DNA of 64,000 nucleotides from Pseudomonadota bacterium (GTDB lineage Bacteria > Desulfobacterota > Binatia > Binatales > Binataceae): contig JAJPHI010000009.1 of the NCBI GenBank assembly GCA_021325355.1, forward strand, positions 1 to 64,000. The letters are read 5' to 3'. Shown here one piece after another: positions 7,157-15,622 of this stretch; position 1 is the first letter of the stretch; every line of letters starts with the position of its first letter. Under the pieces are notes generated by a model, which saw only the letters and a program-made list of their open reading frames with translations, had not been told where the DNA came from and searched no databases. The position numbers were made by a program, and so were the translations under genes.

Positions 7157-9088
7157 TCAGGCGTCGTGCGCTTCGGCAACGGCGATAATCTGCTCGATGA
7201 TAGCGCCGAGTTTCGAATCTTTCGGCGTGAAGACGGCCTTAACACCCAGGTCGCGCAAGCGATCGCGATCGCTCTCTGGAATAATTCCACCCATAACCAG
7301 CTTTACGTGTTCCGCGCCGCGCTGTTTCAAGAGGTCGAGGGTCACGCGGGCGATTTCCAGATGGGCGCCGGCAAGGCTGCTGATCGCGAGAATATCGACG
7401 TCCTCCTGCAGCGCGCTTTCGACCAGTTGCGCGGGCGTCTGCTTGAAGCCTGCAAGGATAACCTCCATGCCGGCCTGCATACAGGCGTGGGCGAGCAGTT
7501 TGATCGCATTGATATGGCCATCGAGCCCGGCCTTGCCAAGCGCGATCCGAATCCGTCGGCGAGTGGCCGGGACGGCGAAGCGCTGGACCGGGGCAGCGCG
7601 ATCGAGGATCGGCGGCGCATAACGACCGGTCGTGGCGCACTCAATCGTCTCGGCCCATTCGCCCACGGTGCCGCCGGCGCGCGCCAGTTCGAGCGTCGCG
7701 GGCATCGTCGGACCGGCGCTCGTGACCGCGCGCGCGAGACGTTCGCGGGCGGCGGCCACGGCGGCATTATCGCGTTGCGCGCGCCATTCCCGCAGCGCGT
7801 CGATCCGTTCCCGCGCCAGCGCCCCGTAATCAACCTCGTCTGCCACCGCGGCGGCGGGCGTCAAGCCGATTTCGCCGGTAAAGGCGTTGACGCCGACGTG
7901 AATGATCTCGCCCGATTCAACGCGGGCATGGCGAGCGGCGAGCAACCGCGTGAGCTGCTCGCTGATGAGATTAATTGCGGTTCCAAATCCGCTTTCGCGC
8001 AGCTCGAGCGCGATCCGACGCGCGGTCTGCGCGGTTGCCGCCGTCAGTTCCTCGATAATCCGGCTGCCGGCGAAGATATCGCCGTAGTCACCGAGCCCCG
8101 TCTCATGCATCAGGATCTGCTGCGTCCGGAGGCCGATCAGCTGCTCCTGCTGGTCCGGCAGGCCGAGAGCCTCGCGAAAGCCGGGCAGTTGCAGCGCATT
8201 GACCCGCGCGCCGGCCGAAATCACCACCGGCAGCGCTTCATAGGCAACGCGGATAATATTCAACTCGGGCTGCTGTTCGGTCAGCGTGAGCGAGCGCACC
8301 TGGCATCCGGCGCGAAAGGCCACCTGGTCGATCCCGTATTCCTCGCGGCAAAGCTCGGGCCAGAGCTTGAAATAGGCGCGCACCTTGCAGATTTCCGGCA
8401 CCAGTTCGATACCACTGTTGATAAAAAACGAGATCCGGCGAACCGTCTGCTCGAAGGCCTCGGACGAGACGGTGGGCCGCAGCGCGTCCAGGATGAGCAT
8501 CGCGTTGCCGAAGGCATAGCCGATCTCCTCCGCCGGTCCCGCCCCGCTCTCCATGTAGTGATAGCCGCAGCAATTAATCGGATTCCAGTTCGGAACGTGT
8601 TTAACCGCAAAACTAATCAGCTCGGTAGACAGCCGGAACGAGACCTCCGGACTGAAGATCGAAGTTCCGCGCGCGACGAATTCCTTCATCAGGTCGTTCT
8701 GGGTGGTGCCGCGCAGCTCGCTCCACGCCACCCCCTGGCGCTCGGCCACGACCAGGTAGAGCGCCAGGATAAACGGGGCCGTCGCATTGATGGTCATCGA
8801 GGTATTGATCTGCTCGAGCGGGATACCTTCGAGCAGTTGTTCCATGTCACGCCAATGGGCAATCGACACCCCGGCCTTGCCGATCTCGCCCATCGCCAAT
8901 GGCGCGTCGGGGTCATAGCCGTTCTGGGTGGGCAGGTCGAAGGCAATCGACAGGCCGCGCTGTCCTTCACGCAGGTTGCGGCGGAAGCGCTCGTTGGCCT
9001 GCCGCGCGTCGCCGAAGCCGGCGTAAGTGCGGATAATCCAGGGGTCGCGTTTCTTGGTCTGAGCAGACTGAACAGGATTCGTCGCCAT
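7157..9088 (-). CDS. B12-dependent acyl-CoA mutase, ethylmalonyl-CoA mutase (MeaA)-like
   Basis: 643 residues: a TIM-barrel acyl-CoA mutase domain (about 15-480) followed by a cobalamin-binding flavodoxin-like domain (510-640). It carries NTSMTINATAP (95-105), GYHYMESGAG with the catalytic-type Tyr-His (176-177), and TEQQPELN (270-277). From recall, these match the ethylmalonyl-CoA mutase/MeaA branch better than methylmalonyl-CoA mutase. The B12 site has Asp523 and the ligand His525 in GLDGHINAIK, but the usual DxHxxG glycine is Ala528; SxL (ISSLAG) and GG (VMGGI) are intact. It rearranges a carbon skeleton of a CoA ester by radical chemistry. An ArsA-like ATPase gene lies 53 bases upstream. 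Alternatives: methylmalonyl- or isobutyryl-CoA mutase. Confidence 0.85.
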   Translation of the reverse strand: MATNPVQSAQTKKRDPWIIRTYAGFGDARQANERFRRNLREGQRGLSIAFDLPTQNGYDPDAPLAMGEIGKAGVSIAHWRDMEQLLEGIPLEQINTSMTINATAPFILALYLVVAERQGVAWSELRGTTQNDLMKEFVARGTSIFSPEVSFRLSTELISFAVKHVPNWNPINCCGYHYMESGAGPAEEIGYAFGNAMLILDALRPTVSSEAFEQTVRRISFFINSGIELVPEICKVRAYFKLWPELCREEYGIDQVAFRAGCQVRSLTLTEQQPELNIIRVAYEALPVVISAGARVNALQLPGFREALGLPDQQEQLIGLRTQQILMHETGLGDYGDIFAGSRIIEELTAATAQTARRIALELRESGFGTAINLISEQLTRLLAARHARVESGEIIHVGVNAFTGEIGLTPAAAVADEVDYGALARERIDALREWRAQRDNAAVAAARERLARAVTSAGPTMPATLELARAGGTVGEWAETIECATTGRYAPPILDRAAPVQRFAVPATRRRIRIALGKAGLDGHINAIKLLAHACMQAGMEVILAGFKQTPAQLVESALQEDVDILAISSLAGAHLEIARVTLDLLKQRGAEHVKLVMGGIIPESDRDRLRDLGVKAVFTPKDSKLGAIIEQIIAVAEAHDA

Positions 9089-9141
9089 CGAAATCTCCCG
9101 TTTATTGCGCAGCTCAGCGTAACCAGCCGACCGCGTTCGCG

Positions 9142-10071
9142 CTATACGTCGGCGCGCGCGGATGCTTGCGGGTCAAGCGTGCGCGCCAGCTCGGCGGCAA
9201 GCTCGCGATTGGTCCGCCCGGGCAGCTCGGCGAGCGCCAGCAGCGGCACGCCGATGAGACGCCGGAGCATCACCGCCGCGCGACGCTCGCGCTCGTGCCG
9301 ATTGAGGGCCTTCCGCGCGATGGCAATGAGCGTCGGGCGGCATCGGAGGCGCCCCGGCGAGCGCTCGAGCCGCGCCAAATCGGCGGTGCTGAAAGGCGGC
9401 GGGCTTACGCGATTAAGCATCACGCCCTGGCACGGCAGCCCGACGGCGGCCAGCTTGCGGCTGACTTCGAGCGTTTCGGCGACGGCGAGCGGTTCTGCGG
9501 TCGTAGCGACAAGCAGGGCGCATCGATCACGGTCGCGGAAGAGCCGCGCGATAGCCGCGGCTTCCCTGCCGACCAGGTTATCGCCGAAGGTCTCTCGCGC
9601 CGCCAGCGGCATCTCGAGCATCGCCAACGCCTGCCCGCTCGCCGGCAGATCGACCAGCACCAAATCCCATGGCGGGAGGGCCGGCGCGCGCCGTTCGATC
9701 TCATGAAATATCTTCCCCATCATCATGAGCTCGCGCAGCGCCGGCGCCGCCTGGATGAAGTTCTGGTACAGGTTACTGGCGAACACGGCCTGCAGAATCG
9801 GCCGCGCGACGACGAAGCCGAGGTACTCCTCGATCGATTCGCGGCGGTCGAGCAGCATCGCGAAAAGATTGTCGGTCAGCGGTTGCGGGCGAAACCCGGT
9901 CTTCACGCCATAGCCGCGCGCGATCGGCGTGTGGACGTCGACCTCGATAACGAGCGTGCGCAGCGTCCGGTGGCGCGCGACCTCGGCGAGCGTTGCGCAG
10001 ACGGTCGTACGCCCCACCCCGCCTTTGCCCATCACCATGATCAGCCGACGCCGCATCCAGTCGTCGAGCAC
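9142..10071 (-). CDS. ArsA/Get3-like P-loop ATPase with altered Walker A lysine
   Basis: 309 residues of the SIMIBI class. The deviant Walker A reads MGKGGVGRTT (near residue 14), keeping the first (signature) lysine of the ArsA/Get3/MinD motif GKGGVGKTT but with Arg in place of the P-loop lysine. WDLVLVDLPASGQALAMLEMP resembles the switch II region of ArsA-type ATPases. No transmembrane segment and no arsenite-binding Cys cluster are seen, so arsenic export is unlikely. The first possible start is GTG 10071, with ATG 10056 (MRRRLIMVMGKGG) an equally good choice. It lies immediately upstream of the mutase gene, in the place where a MeaB-type chaperone would be expected. Confidence 0.75.
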   Translation of the reverse strand: MLDDWMRRRLIMVMGKGGVGRTTVCATLAEVARHRTLRTLVIEVDVHTPIARGYGVKTGFRPQPLTDNLFAMLLDRRESIEEYLGFVVARPILQAVFASNLYQNFIQAAPALRELMMMGKIFHEIERRAPALPPWDLVLVDLPASGQALAMLEMPLAARETFGDNLVGREAAAIARLFRDRDRCALLVATTAEPLAVAETLEVSRKLAAVGLPCQGVMLNRVSPPPFSTADLARLERSPGRLRCRPTLIAIARKALNRHERERRAAVMLRRLIGVPLLALAELPGRTNRELAAELARTLDPQASARADV

Positions 10072-10133
10072 GCGGTCGGGGGCGTGCGACGGCGGCTTGC
10101 TCCGCGACGCCGAACGATTAGTCGCGTCCGTGC

Positions 10134-10595
10134 TCAGGTGCGATCGCCCGCCGGAATCAGCAGCGGCTGACCCTTATCCAGAATGAAGAATACCAGTATT
10201 TTGGCGGGTGTGGAGGCGCTCGGATTCCGCGCTACGCGATGCAGGTTGCGCGACGCTTCATACCACATATCGCCCGCCTGATAGGTCAGCGTCGCGCCAT
10301 TCTCCAACGCGCTCTCGATAGTGCCCTCGAGCACGTAGCCGAAGACGGGGCCGGGATGCCGATGCGGGGGCGAGCCGGCCCCCGGCGCCAGCTCCACGAC
10401 CGCCATGGTGCCATTCCTGCCGATTGCGGGCAGCGGATACGAGAGCATCTCGCGAATCGTTACGCCGCTCCCGCCGCTGGCGGACGCGGCGGACGGCGCC
10501 GTCGTCTGCGCCTCGGCAAGTTGCTCGAAGAGCGTCGGCCTGAGGAGCATCGGGCCAAGACCGAGAACCTTAAGCGCTTCGCGTCTGGTAGCCAT
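10134..10595 (-). CDS. Exported cupin-domain protein (Tat signal)
   Basis: 153 residues. The N terminus ATRREALKVLGLGPM has a twin-arginine motif followed by a hydrophobic stretch, suggesting Tat export of a folded, probably metal-bound protein. The remainder is a single cupin barrel: GAGSPPHRHPGPVFGYVLEG is motif 1 (His residues and the following Tyr/Glu region), and DMWYEASRNLHRVARN is motif 2 with its His. Reaction unknown. The 62 bases to the next upstream gene show no terminator, so it may be in the same transcript as the ATPase and mutase. Confidence 0.75.
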   Translation of the reverse strand: MATRREALKVLGLGPMLLRPTLFEQLAEAQTTAPSAASASGGSGVTIREMLSYPLPAIGRNGTMAVVELAPGAGSPPHRHPGPVFGYVLEGTIESALENGATLTYQAGDMWYEASRNLHRVARNPSASTPAKILVFFILDKGQPLLIPAGDRT

Positions 10596-10600
10596 GGGCC

Positions 10601-11893
10601 TCAGGATAATGCGGTCCCGTGAGCGCTTTGAAGCCCGGACCTGCTAACGGACGGCGACCTCGCGCTGCGCCCAGGCGCTTCGCCTTGATACGGGCGACGG
10701 AGGATTATGTTGCCGCCGATAAAGATCGCGACCGTCGCCAAGAAAAACGCGTGCAGCTCGCGCACGACGCTGGTGAAAAAGCCCAGGCTGATGAGCGTCA
10801 ACCCGGTCAATACGAGGATTCGCGCGCACCAGCCGAGCGAGGCACCCCGCAGTTCCAGAACCCCCAGAGCGAACAGCAAGGGCAGCAGCAGGGGCAGATA
10901 GTGACCCCACGCGATCGGTGAAACCAGCAGCGCGGCGCAGATCCAGAGCCCAAAGGCGGCGAGATCGTGCGCGTCGGATCGATGCGATCGCGCCGTCGAG
11001 ATGAAGGTTACGGCGACCACGAGCAGATCGGCCAGCGCCGTCAGCGCGAGCCATAAGCGCAAACCGGAGCCGCTCACGGGGCCGCCCGCGAGCCAATCCA
11101 TCAGGGCGCGCAGGTTGTAGTAGAGGGCGATCGCCCGCGAATTGCGCAAAAAGCCGTCGTCCTCGAGCCAGGAGGAATGCAGGATTCCAGCGCTGACGTA
11201 GGAATGCTCGTTGCGCGCGCGCGTGAGCATAAGGCCGGCGAGTGTCACCACCACGCTCCAGACCAGGGTCGGCCAGCGCCGCCGCACAAAAAAGTAGCCG
11301 CCAGCGAGCCCCGGAAACATCTTGAGCAGCGTCGCCGCCGCGAGCATCAATCCGGCCGGCAGGCTGCGCTCCCGCCGATCCAGCGCGAACGCCCCGACCA
11401 GCAGCAGGAGGAGGATCGGCGTGTACTGGCTCTCATAGAGCATCCCGTAAGTCTCGGGAAAGAGCAGCGCGGCGCCGATTCCGATCAGGTAAGGATCGAG
11501 TCCCGGCGGCGGCGCGAGTTCGCGAACCATCACCACTGCCGCGCCACAGAGCGCGCCGACGAGGATCGCTTGCCAGACCCAGAAGGCGGTGCGCAAGGGG
11601 AGCCGGGTCAACGGTTCAAAGGCGATCAAGAAGGCGGGGGGATAGTTGCAGTGTCCGAGATGCAGCACGCCGGGAAGGGGCTTGAACGCCGGGTCGCGCG
11701 CGGACATCCACGGATCGCCCCCGGCGCGCAGCTCGGACGACCATGCGTAGTATTCGAACATACTGACCTTCGCATAGTTGCCGCGATTCCGATGAAGCGA
11801 CTTGACGAGACAGGCGGCGCCGGCAAGCAGGATCAGAACCGCGAGCAGGCGTATCTGCTGACCGCTGCAGCCCGCGGCTACGCGCGGCTTCAC
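10601..11893 (-). CDS. GT87 (DUF2029) family integral membrane glycosyltransferase
   Basis: 430 residues with about ten membrane segments. The luminal loop after helix 1 has YYAWSSELRAGGDPW and the segment CNYPPAFLIAFEPLTRLP, typical of GT87 polyprenyl-phosphate-mannose-dependent mannosyltransferases. The acceptor is unknown. A longer frame starts upstream at 12010, but GTG 11893 is preferred: it overlaps the GST stop as GTGA, so the gene is translationally coupled to the preceding GST gene. It is followed after only 5 bases by the start side of the cupin gene, in the same direction. Confidence 0.75.
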   Translation of the reverse strand: MKPRVAAGCSGQQIRLLAVLILLAGAACLVKSLHRNRGNYAKVSMFEYYAWSSELRAGGDPWMSARDPAFKPLPGVLHLGHCNYPPAFLIAFEPLTRLPLRTAFWVWQAILVGALCGAAVVMVRELAPPPGLDPYLIGIGAALLFPETYGMLYESQYTPILLLLLVGAFALDRRERSLPAGLMLAAATLLKMFPGLAGGYFFVRRRWPTLVWSVVVTLAGLMLTRARNEHSYVSAGILHSSWLEDDGFLRNSRAIALYYNLRALMDWLAGGPVSGSGLRLWLALTALADLLVVAVTFISTARSHRSDAHDLAAFGLWICAALLVSPIAWGHYLPLLLPLLFALGVLELRGASLGWCARILVLTGLTLISLGFFTSVVRELHAFFLATVAIFIGGNIILRRPYQGEAPGRSARSPSVSRSGLQSAHGTALS

Positions 11894-12576
11894 CAGTAAC
11901 GGAGCGCGCGACGACCGAGCCCGTCGCCGACATCGAGCATCCGCTCGCTCCATCCTTCGAGCGCGTCGTCGCTCGGCAGCAGGCGCAACGGACTGATGCA
12001 TCGCGCCCACATCAGGCTGCCGAACACGATATAGTCGGCGTAGAGGGGACTCGCACCGCCGAGGAAGGGTTGCGCGGCGACGGTCTGCCGCACCGGTTCG
12101 AGGGTCTGGGCGAAAGTCGCCAGGCGCTGATCGCGATCCTTCACCACGTCTTCGAGCCGCTGACCCAGGCGTTCTTCGCGGGTCCGGCGAAAATAGGGCT
12201 GATCCGTGGGCGTCAGATGGTTCAGGATGTCGAGCACGACGAACCGGGCGATCGCCGGATTCAGCACCGTGTCGGCCCAGACGTTGAAGAAGCGCGACGC
12301 TTCAGGCGATCCGCTGAACAGGGCCGGTCGCGCGGGGTAAGTGTTTTCGAGGTAGGCCGCGATCGCCCACGAATCGACCACCGGCCTGCCGTTATCGACC
12401 AGCACCGGCACGCGATCCCAGTTGGCGAACGCGATTTTGTCCTTGTCGGCGTAGCGCCATGGAATCGTTTCGAAGTCGAGCTGCTTGTGGGCGAGCGCGA
12501 GCTTGATCCGCCAGCAGTAAGGGCTGAAGCGGCGATTCGGATCGGCGCCGGCCAGATCATACAGTGTAATAGCCAT
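11890..12576 (-). CDS. Glutathione S-transferase, LigE-like
   Basis: 228 residues. The thioredoxin-like domain (1-85) includes SPYCWRIKLALAHK, and DRVPVLVDNGRPVVDSWAIA carries the cis-Pro and Glu/Asp-Ser glutathione-binding motif. The C-terminal helical domain contains RLEDVVKDRDQRL and FLGGASPLYADYI. This pattern is close to the sphingomonad LigE-type beta-etherases of lignin dimer breakdown and to related dehalogenating GSTs; activity cannot be fixed from sequence. It overlaps the GT87 start by GTGA and lies 21 bases after the DUF35 gene, so it is probably within the same operon. Confidence 0.85.
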   Translation of the reverse strand: MAITLYDLAGADPNRRFSPYCWRIKLALAHKQLDFETIPWRYADKDKIAFANWDRVPVLVDNGRPVVDSWAIAAYLENTYPARPALFSGSPEASRFFNVWADTVLNPAIARFVVLDILNHLTPTDQPYFRRTREERLGQRLEDVVKDRDQRLATFAQTLEPVRQTVAAQPFLGGASPLYADYIVFGSLMWARCISPLRLLPSDDALEGWSERMLDVGDGLGRRALRYW

Positions 12577-12597
12577 GGTGCTTCCGTCCCCCGTCGC

Positions 12598-13014
12598 TCA
12601 GGCGCGCTCGAACTTCGGCAGCGTCACCTCGGGGGTAACGTCGTCGAACACCACCTTGACCGGCATGTCGAGCTGCAGCTCTTCAGGTTTGAGGCCGACG
12701 ATCCAGGTGACCATGCGCACGCCCTCTTCGAGCTCGACGATCGCCGGACTGTAGGGCACGCTCTCGGCAAACTGCGGCATCATCGGCTGGGTGGCGGTGG
12801 TCCATGAAAAGAGCTTGCCGCGACCCGAAGAGCGCGCCCATTCCCATTTGAGCGAGCCGCACTTCGCGCACATATCGCGGGGGACATGACGCCACGCCCC
12901 GCAGTCGCTGCAACGCTGGAAGCGCAGTTCGTGATTCTTGCAAAAAGCGTAAAACTCGGCGGCGCGGCCGCGCGCCCGCGGGAGTGGAAGCTGGTAAGGT
13001 TTATCGTTCGCCAC
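12598..13014 (-). CDS. DUF35 Zn-ribbon/OB-fold acyl-CoA-associated protein
   Basis: 138 residues. An N-terminal helical hook (AAEFYAFCKNHELRFQRC) is followed by a rubredoxin-like zinc ribbon with two CxxC pairs (CSDC and CAKC) and a C-terminal OB fold. DUF35 proteins partner thiolase-fold enzymes: with Ltp2-type aldolases in steroid side-chain cleavage, or with thiolases/HMG-CoA synthase. Here the Ltp2-like gene is directly upstream (94-base gap), which supports such a complex. The GTG start at 13014 is preceded by GAGGGG. The protein likely holds the two-subunit enzyme together and helps bind the CoA ester (inference from the family). Confidence 0.85.
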   Translation of the reverse strand: MANDKPYQLPLPRARGRAAEFYAFCKNHELRFQRCSDCGAWRHVPRDMCAKCGSLKWEWARSSGRGKLFSWTTATQPMMPQFAESVPYSPAIVELEEGVRMVTWIVGLKPEELQLDMPVKVVFDDVTPEVTLPKFERA

Positions 13015-13108
13015 TATAGCCCCTCAGATTACATTATGCGCCGCCACCGGCATCAGGATTGGCCTGCGGCGCGCGCCTCAACGGCGATTCAGCGACGCGG
13101 GAGTTCCC

Positions 13109-14293
13109 TCAATTGCGCAGAATCGCGAGTCCGCCGTCGCCGAAATCGCCCCATCCGGTAACCAGACCGACGCGCGCATCCCGGACCTGCCGTTCACCGC
13201 ACTGACCGCGCAGTTGCCGCGCCGCCTCGACGATATGATTCGTGCCCCAGACGTGCGCTTCCGAGAGCAGCCCGCCGTGAGTATTCAGCGGCAGTTCGCC
13301 GCCCAGTTCGATACGGCCGCCGACGACGAAGTCCTTGACCTCGCCCCGTTTGCAGAAGCCGAGCGCCTCGATCTGCAGCATCACCACGTAGGTGAAGCAG
13401 TCATAGATTTCGAGAAAATCGATATCCTTGTGATCAACCTCAGCCATCGCGAAGGCCTTCGGCGCGGCGAACGTAAGGCCGATCACGAAGGGATCGGGAC
13501 GCGCCGGAATATCATCGGCGGGGTACGGATGACCCTCGGCAACGCCGGCAATATAGACCGGCTTCTGCTTCAGATCGCGCGCACGATCGGCGGCGCTGAC
13601 CACGATGGCGCAGGCGGCGTCGGATTCAAGACAGCAGTCGTACAGGCGGAACGGAAACGACACCCAGCGCGCCGCCAGATAGTCATCCATCGATAGCGGC
13701 CGCCCGCGCATCATGGCCCGCTCGTTGAGCTGTGCATGTTTGCGCTCGGCCACCGCCACCGCGCCCATCGCTTCGAACGGCGTGCCGTAAAGCTTCATGT
13801 GGCGGGTTGCCAGCCAGGCGTAGAACTGCGCGGGGACGGTCGCGCCGTACGGCAGGTAGTAGGCGCCCACCACGTTGCCCATCGGCGCCGGCGGCATCGG
13901 CATCGCCTCTTCGAGCTTTGCCCTGGCGCCGCCGCCACGGACCGGATTGGACGAGTAGCCGTTCCATCCGACCGGAATCAGCACATGATTCGCGATGCCG
14001 CAGGCCACGGCCATCGCGGCACTCTGCAGCGACACGACCGGGCTCGCACCGCCCATATGCACCGTGGTCGCATAGCGCAGATCCTCGATTCCGAGATTCG
14101 CCGCCATATGCTCGGGCGCGGCGCCGAGCGGCGGCCCGATAATCCCGTCGATATCGTGGGGTTTCAGGCCGGCGTCGGCGATTGCGGCAACCGAAGCGTC
14201 GAGCAGCAGTTGCAACTCAGTCTTGCCAAGTCCGCGGCCGAATTTTGATTCTCCAACCCCGGTGATACAGGCTTTATCCTTCAGTGAGTACAT
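13109..14293 (-). CDS. Thiolase-fold protein, Ltp2-like acyl-CoA aldolase
   Basis: 394 residues of the SCP-x/non-specific lipid-transfer thiolase group. Where true thiolases have the nucleophilic Cys, this protein reads [17 protein letters not shown] without Cys, as in steroid aldolases such as Ltp2. The C-terminal segments [18 protein letters not shown] and [14 protein letters not shown] match the Ltp2 pattern, including the Tyr proposed as catalytic. Predicted reaction: retro-aldol cleavage of a beta-hydroxyacyl-CoA, in complex with the DUF35 protein encoded next to it. Substrate unknown. ATG 14293; the gap of 105 bases to the CoA-transferase-like gene has no obvious terminator. Confidence 0.8.
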   Translation of the reverse strand: MYSLKDKACITGVGESKFGRGLGKTELQLLLDASVAAIADAGLKPHDIDGIIGPPLGAAPEHMAANLGIEDLRYATTVHMGGASPVVSLQSAAMAVACGIANHVLIPVGWNGYSSNPVRGGGARAKLEEAMPMPPAPMGNVVGAYYLPYGATVPAQFYAWLATRHMKLYGTPFEAMGAVAVAERKHAQLNERAMMRGRPLSMDDYLAARWVSFPFRLYDCCLESDAACAIVVSAADRARDLKQKPVYIAGVAEGHPYPADDIPARPDPFVIGLTFAAPKAFAMAEVDHKDIDFLEIYDCFTYVVMLQIEALGFCKRGEVKDFVVGGRIELGGELPLNTHGGLLSEAHVWGTNHIVEAARQLRGQCGERQVRDARVGLVTGWGDFGDGGLAILRN

Positions 14294-14398
14294 CGATTAC
14301 TCCTGCGATCGTCCGCTGGCGATTTGCGCACGGTGCCGCGATGGGAGACTAGAGCACCACCTCTGCGCTCTGCAACCCGCCGCGCGCACCGGAGCGGC

Positions 14399-15622
14399 TC
14401 AGGTGCGCGCCGGCCCGGCAACCACTCTGGCGTCGTGCAGGCGCGCAATCTGGCTGTCGCTCAGGCCGAGGATCTGACTCAGGATTTCGTCGGTATGCTC
14501 GCCGAGGATCGGCGCTCGACACACCGGCACGCGTTCCATCCCGGCAAAATCCAGGGGCGATCCGGGCATCAGGTATTTGCCGATACCCGGCTGCTCGATT
14601 TCGGCGAACATCGGATTGGCGGTCGAGCACCGCGGATCCTCGGTCACCAGTTGCGAGAACGTCTGATACGGCCCCCAGGAGACCCCGGTGCCGGCAAACG
14701 TGCGGCGAATCTCGGCCAAATCGCGCGAGGCGAACCACGGTCGCAGCAAAGCCGCGAGCAGATCACGCGCCTGGAAGCGGCCGCTTTCGGTGTTCAGGTC
14801 ATGGCCGGTCGCATGCATGATATCCTGGCACGCCTGCTCGAGCCCCGTCACTTCCACCAAGGCGTTCCATTGACGCGCGGTCAGCGCCACCACCATCACG
14901 CGCCGACCTTCGCGGGTTTCGAAGTCATGGCCGAAGGCGCCGTACAGATAGTTGCCGTCCTTCGGTTGGTCGTGGGCTTCGAGTTGCGCCTCGGCGATAC
15001 GTCCGAGATTCCCGACCATCGCGAACGCCACGTCGGAGAGGGAGAGTTTCACCAGCCGCCCTTCCCCGGTCCGCGCGCGCGCACGTTCCGCCGCCAGCAG
15101 ACCGATCGTCGCCAGCGATCCCAGGGCGATATCCCAGGCGGGCAGCACGCTGTTGAGTGGTTCCTTCAAGTTGCGCGGACCGGTGGCCCAGGGAAACCCG
15201 GTCGCCGGATTGACCGTGTAGTCGACCTCGCTGGTGCCGTCCGGGTTGCCCATCAGATGGACCATAATCAAATCACGGCGGCGCTTGGCCAGCCGTTCGT
15301 ATTCGAGCCATCCGCGCATCGGGAAATTCGTCAGGAAGATGCCGGCGTCGCGGCCCTCCGCGGTGATGATCGCCGTGGCGATTTCGCGACCCGCGTCCGT
15401 CGTCAGGTCGATCTGAATCGAGCGCTTGCCCTTGTTCATCCCGGCCCAGAAAAGACTGAGCCCGCTTTTCGCCAGCGGCCAGCGCTTGTAGTCGAGGCCG
15501 CCGCCAATCTGATCGAAGCGGATAACCTCGGCGCCGAGCTGCGCCAGGGTCATGCCGCCTAGCGGCGCGGCGACGAATGCCGAGCCTTCGACCACCCGCA
15601 TGCCTTCGAGAATCCCGCTCAT
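14399..15622 (-). CDS. Family III CoA-transferase, mesaconyl-CoA C1-C4 transferase (2-methylfumaryl-CoA isomerase)-like
   Basis: 407 residues of the CaiB/BaiF family. The catalytic Asp is in LPAWDIALG. The N terminus EGMRVVEGSAFVAAPLGGMT and the segments GLDYKRWP, EVDYTVNP and QPGIGKYLMPGSPLDF closely recall Mct of the 3-hydroxypropionate bicycle, which moves CoA within mesaconate from C1 to C4. The start is ATG 15622, overlapping the stop of the hydratase gene as ATGA; a longer frame to 15736 is rejected because it would overlap that gene by over 100 bases. The coupling to a MaoC-like hydratase supports a mesaconyl-CoA-like substrate. Alternative: another acyl-CoA:carboxylate transferase. 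Confidence 0.75.
   Translation of the reverse strand: MSGILEGMRVVEGSAFVAAPLGGMTLAQLGAEVIRFDQIGGGLDYKRWPLAKSGLSLFWAGMNKGKRSIQIDLTTDAGREIATAIITAEGRDAGIFLTNFPMRGWLEYERLAKRRRDLIMVHLMGNPDGTSEVDYTVNPATGFPWATGPRNLKEPLNSVLPAWDIALGSLATIGLLAAERARARTGEGRLVKLSLSDVAFAMVGNLGRIAEAQLEAHDQPKDGNYLYGAFGHDFETREGRRVMVVALTARQWNALVEVTGLEQACQDIMHATGHDLNTESGRFQARDLLAALLRPWFASRDLAEIRRTFAGTGVSWGPYQTFSQLVTEDPRCSTANPMFAEIEQPGIGKYLMPGSPLDFAGMERVPVCRAPILGEHTDEILSQILGLSDSQIARLHDARVVAGPART

Noticed and set aside
7130-9706. Very long open frame on the plus strand opposite the mutase and ATPase genes
   Set aside because: It is the antisense shadow of two well-recognised minus-strand genes; its translation is Arg/Gly-rich with no domain.
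9142-10071. Arsenite-transport ATPase
   Set aside because: No ArsB/Acr3, ArsR or metal-binding Cys cluster, and the P-loop lysine is missing; only fold-level similarity is claimed.
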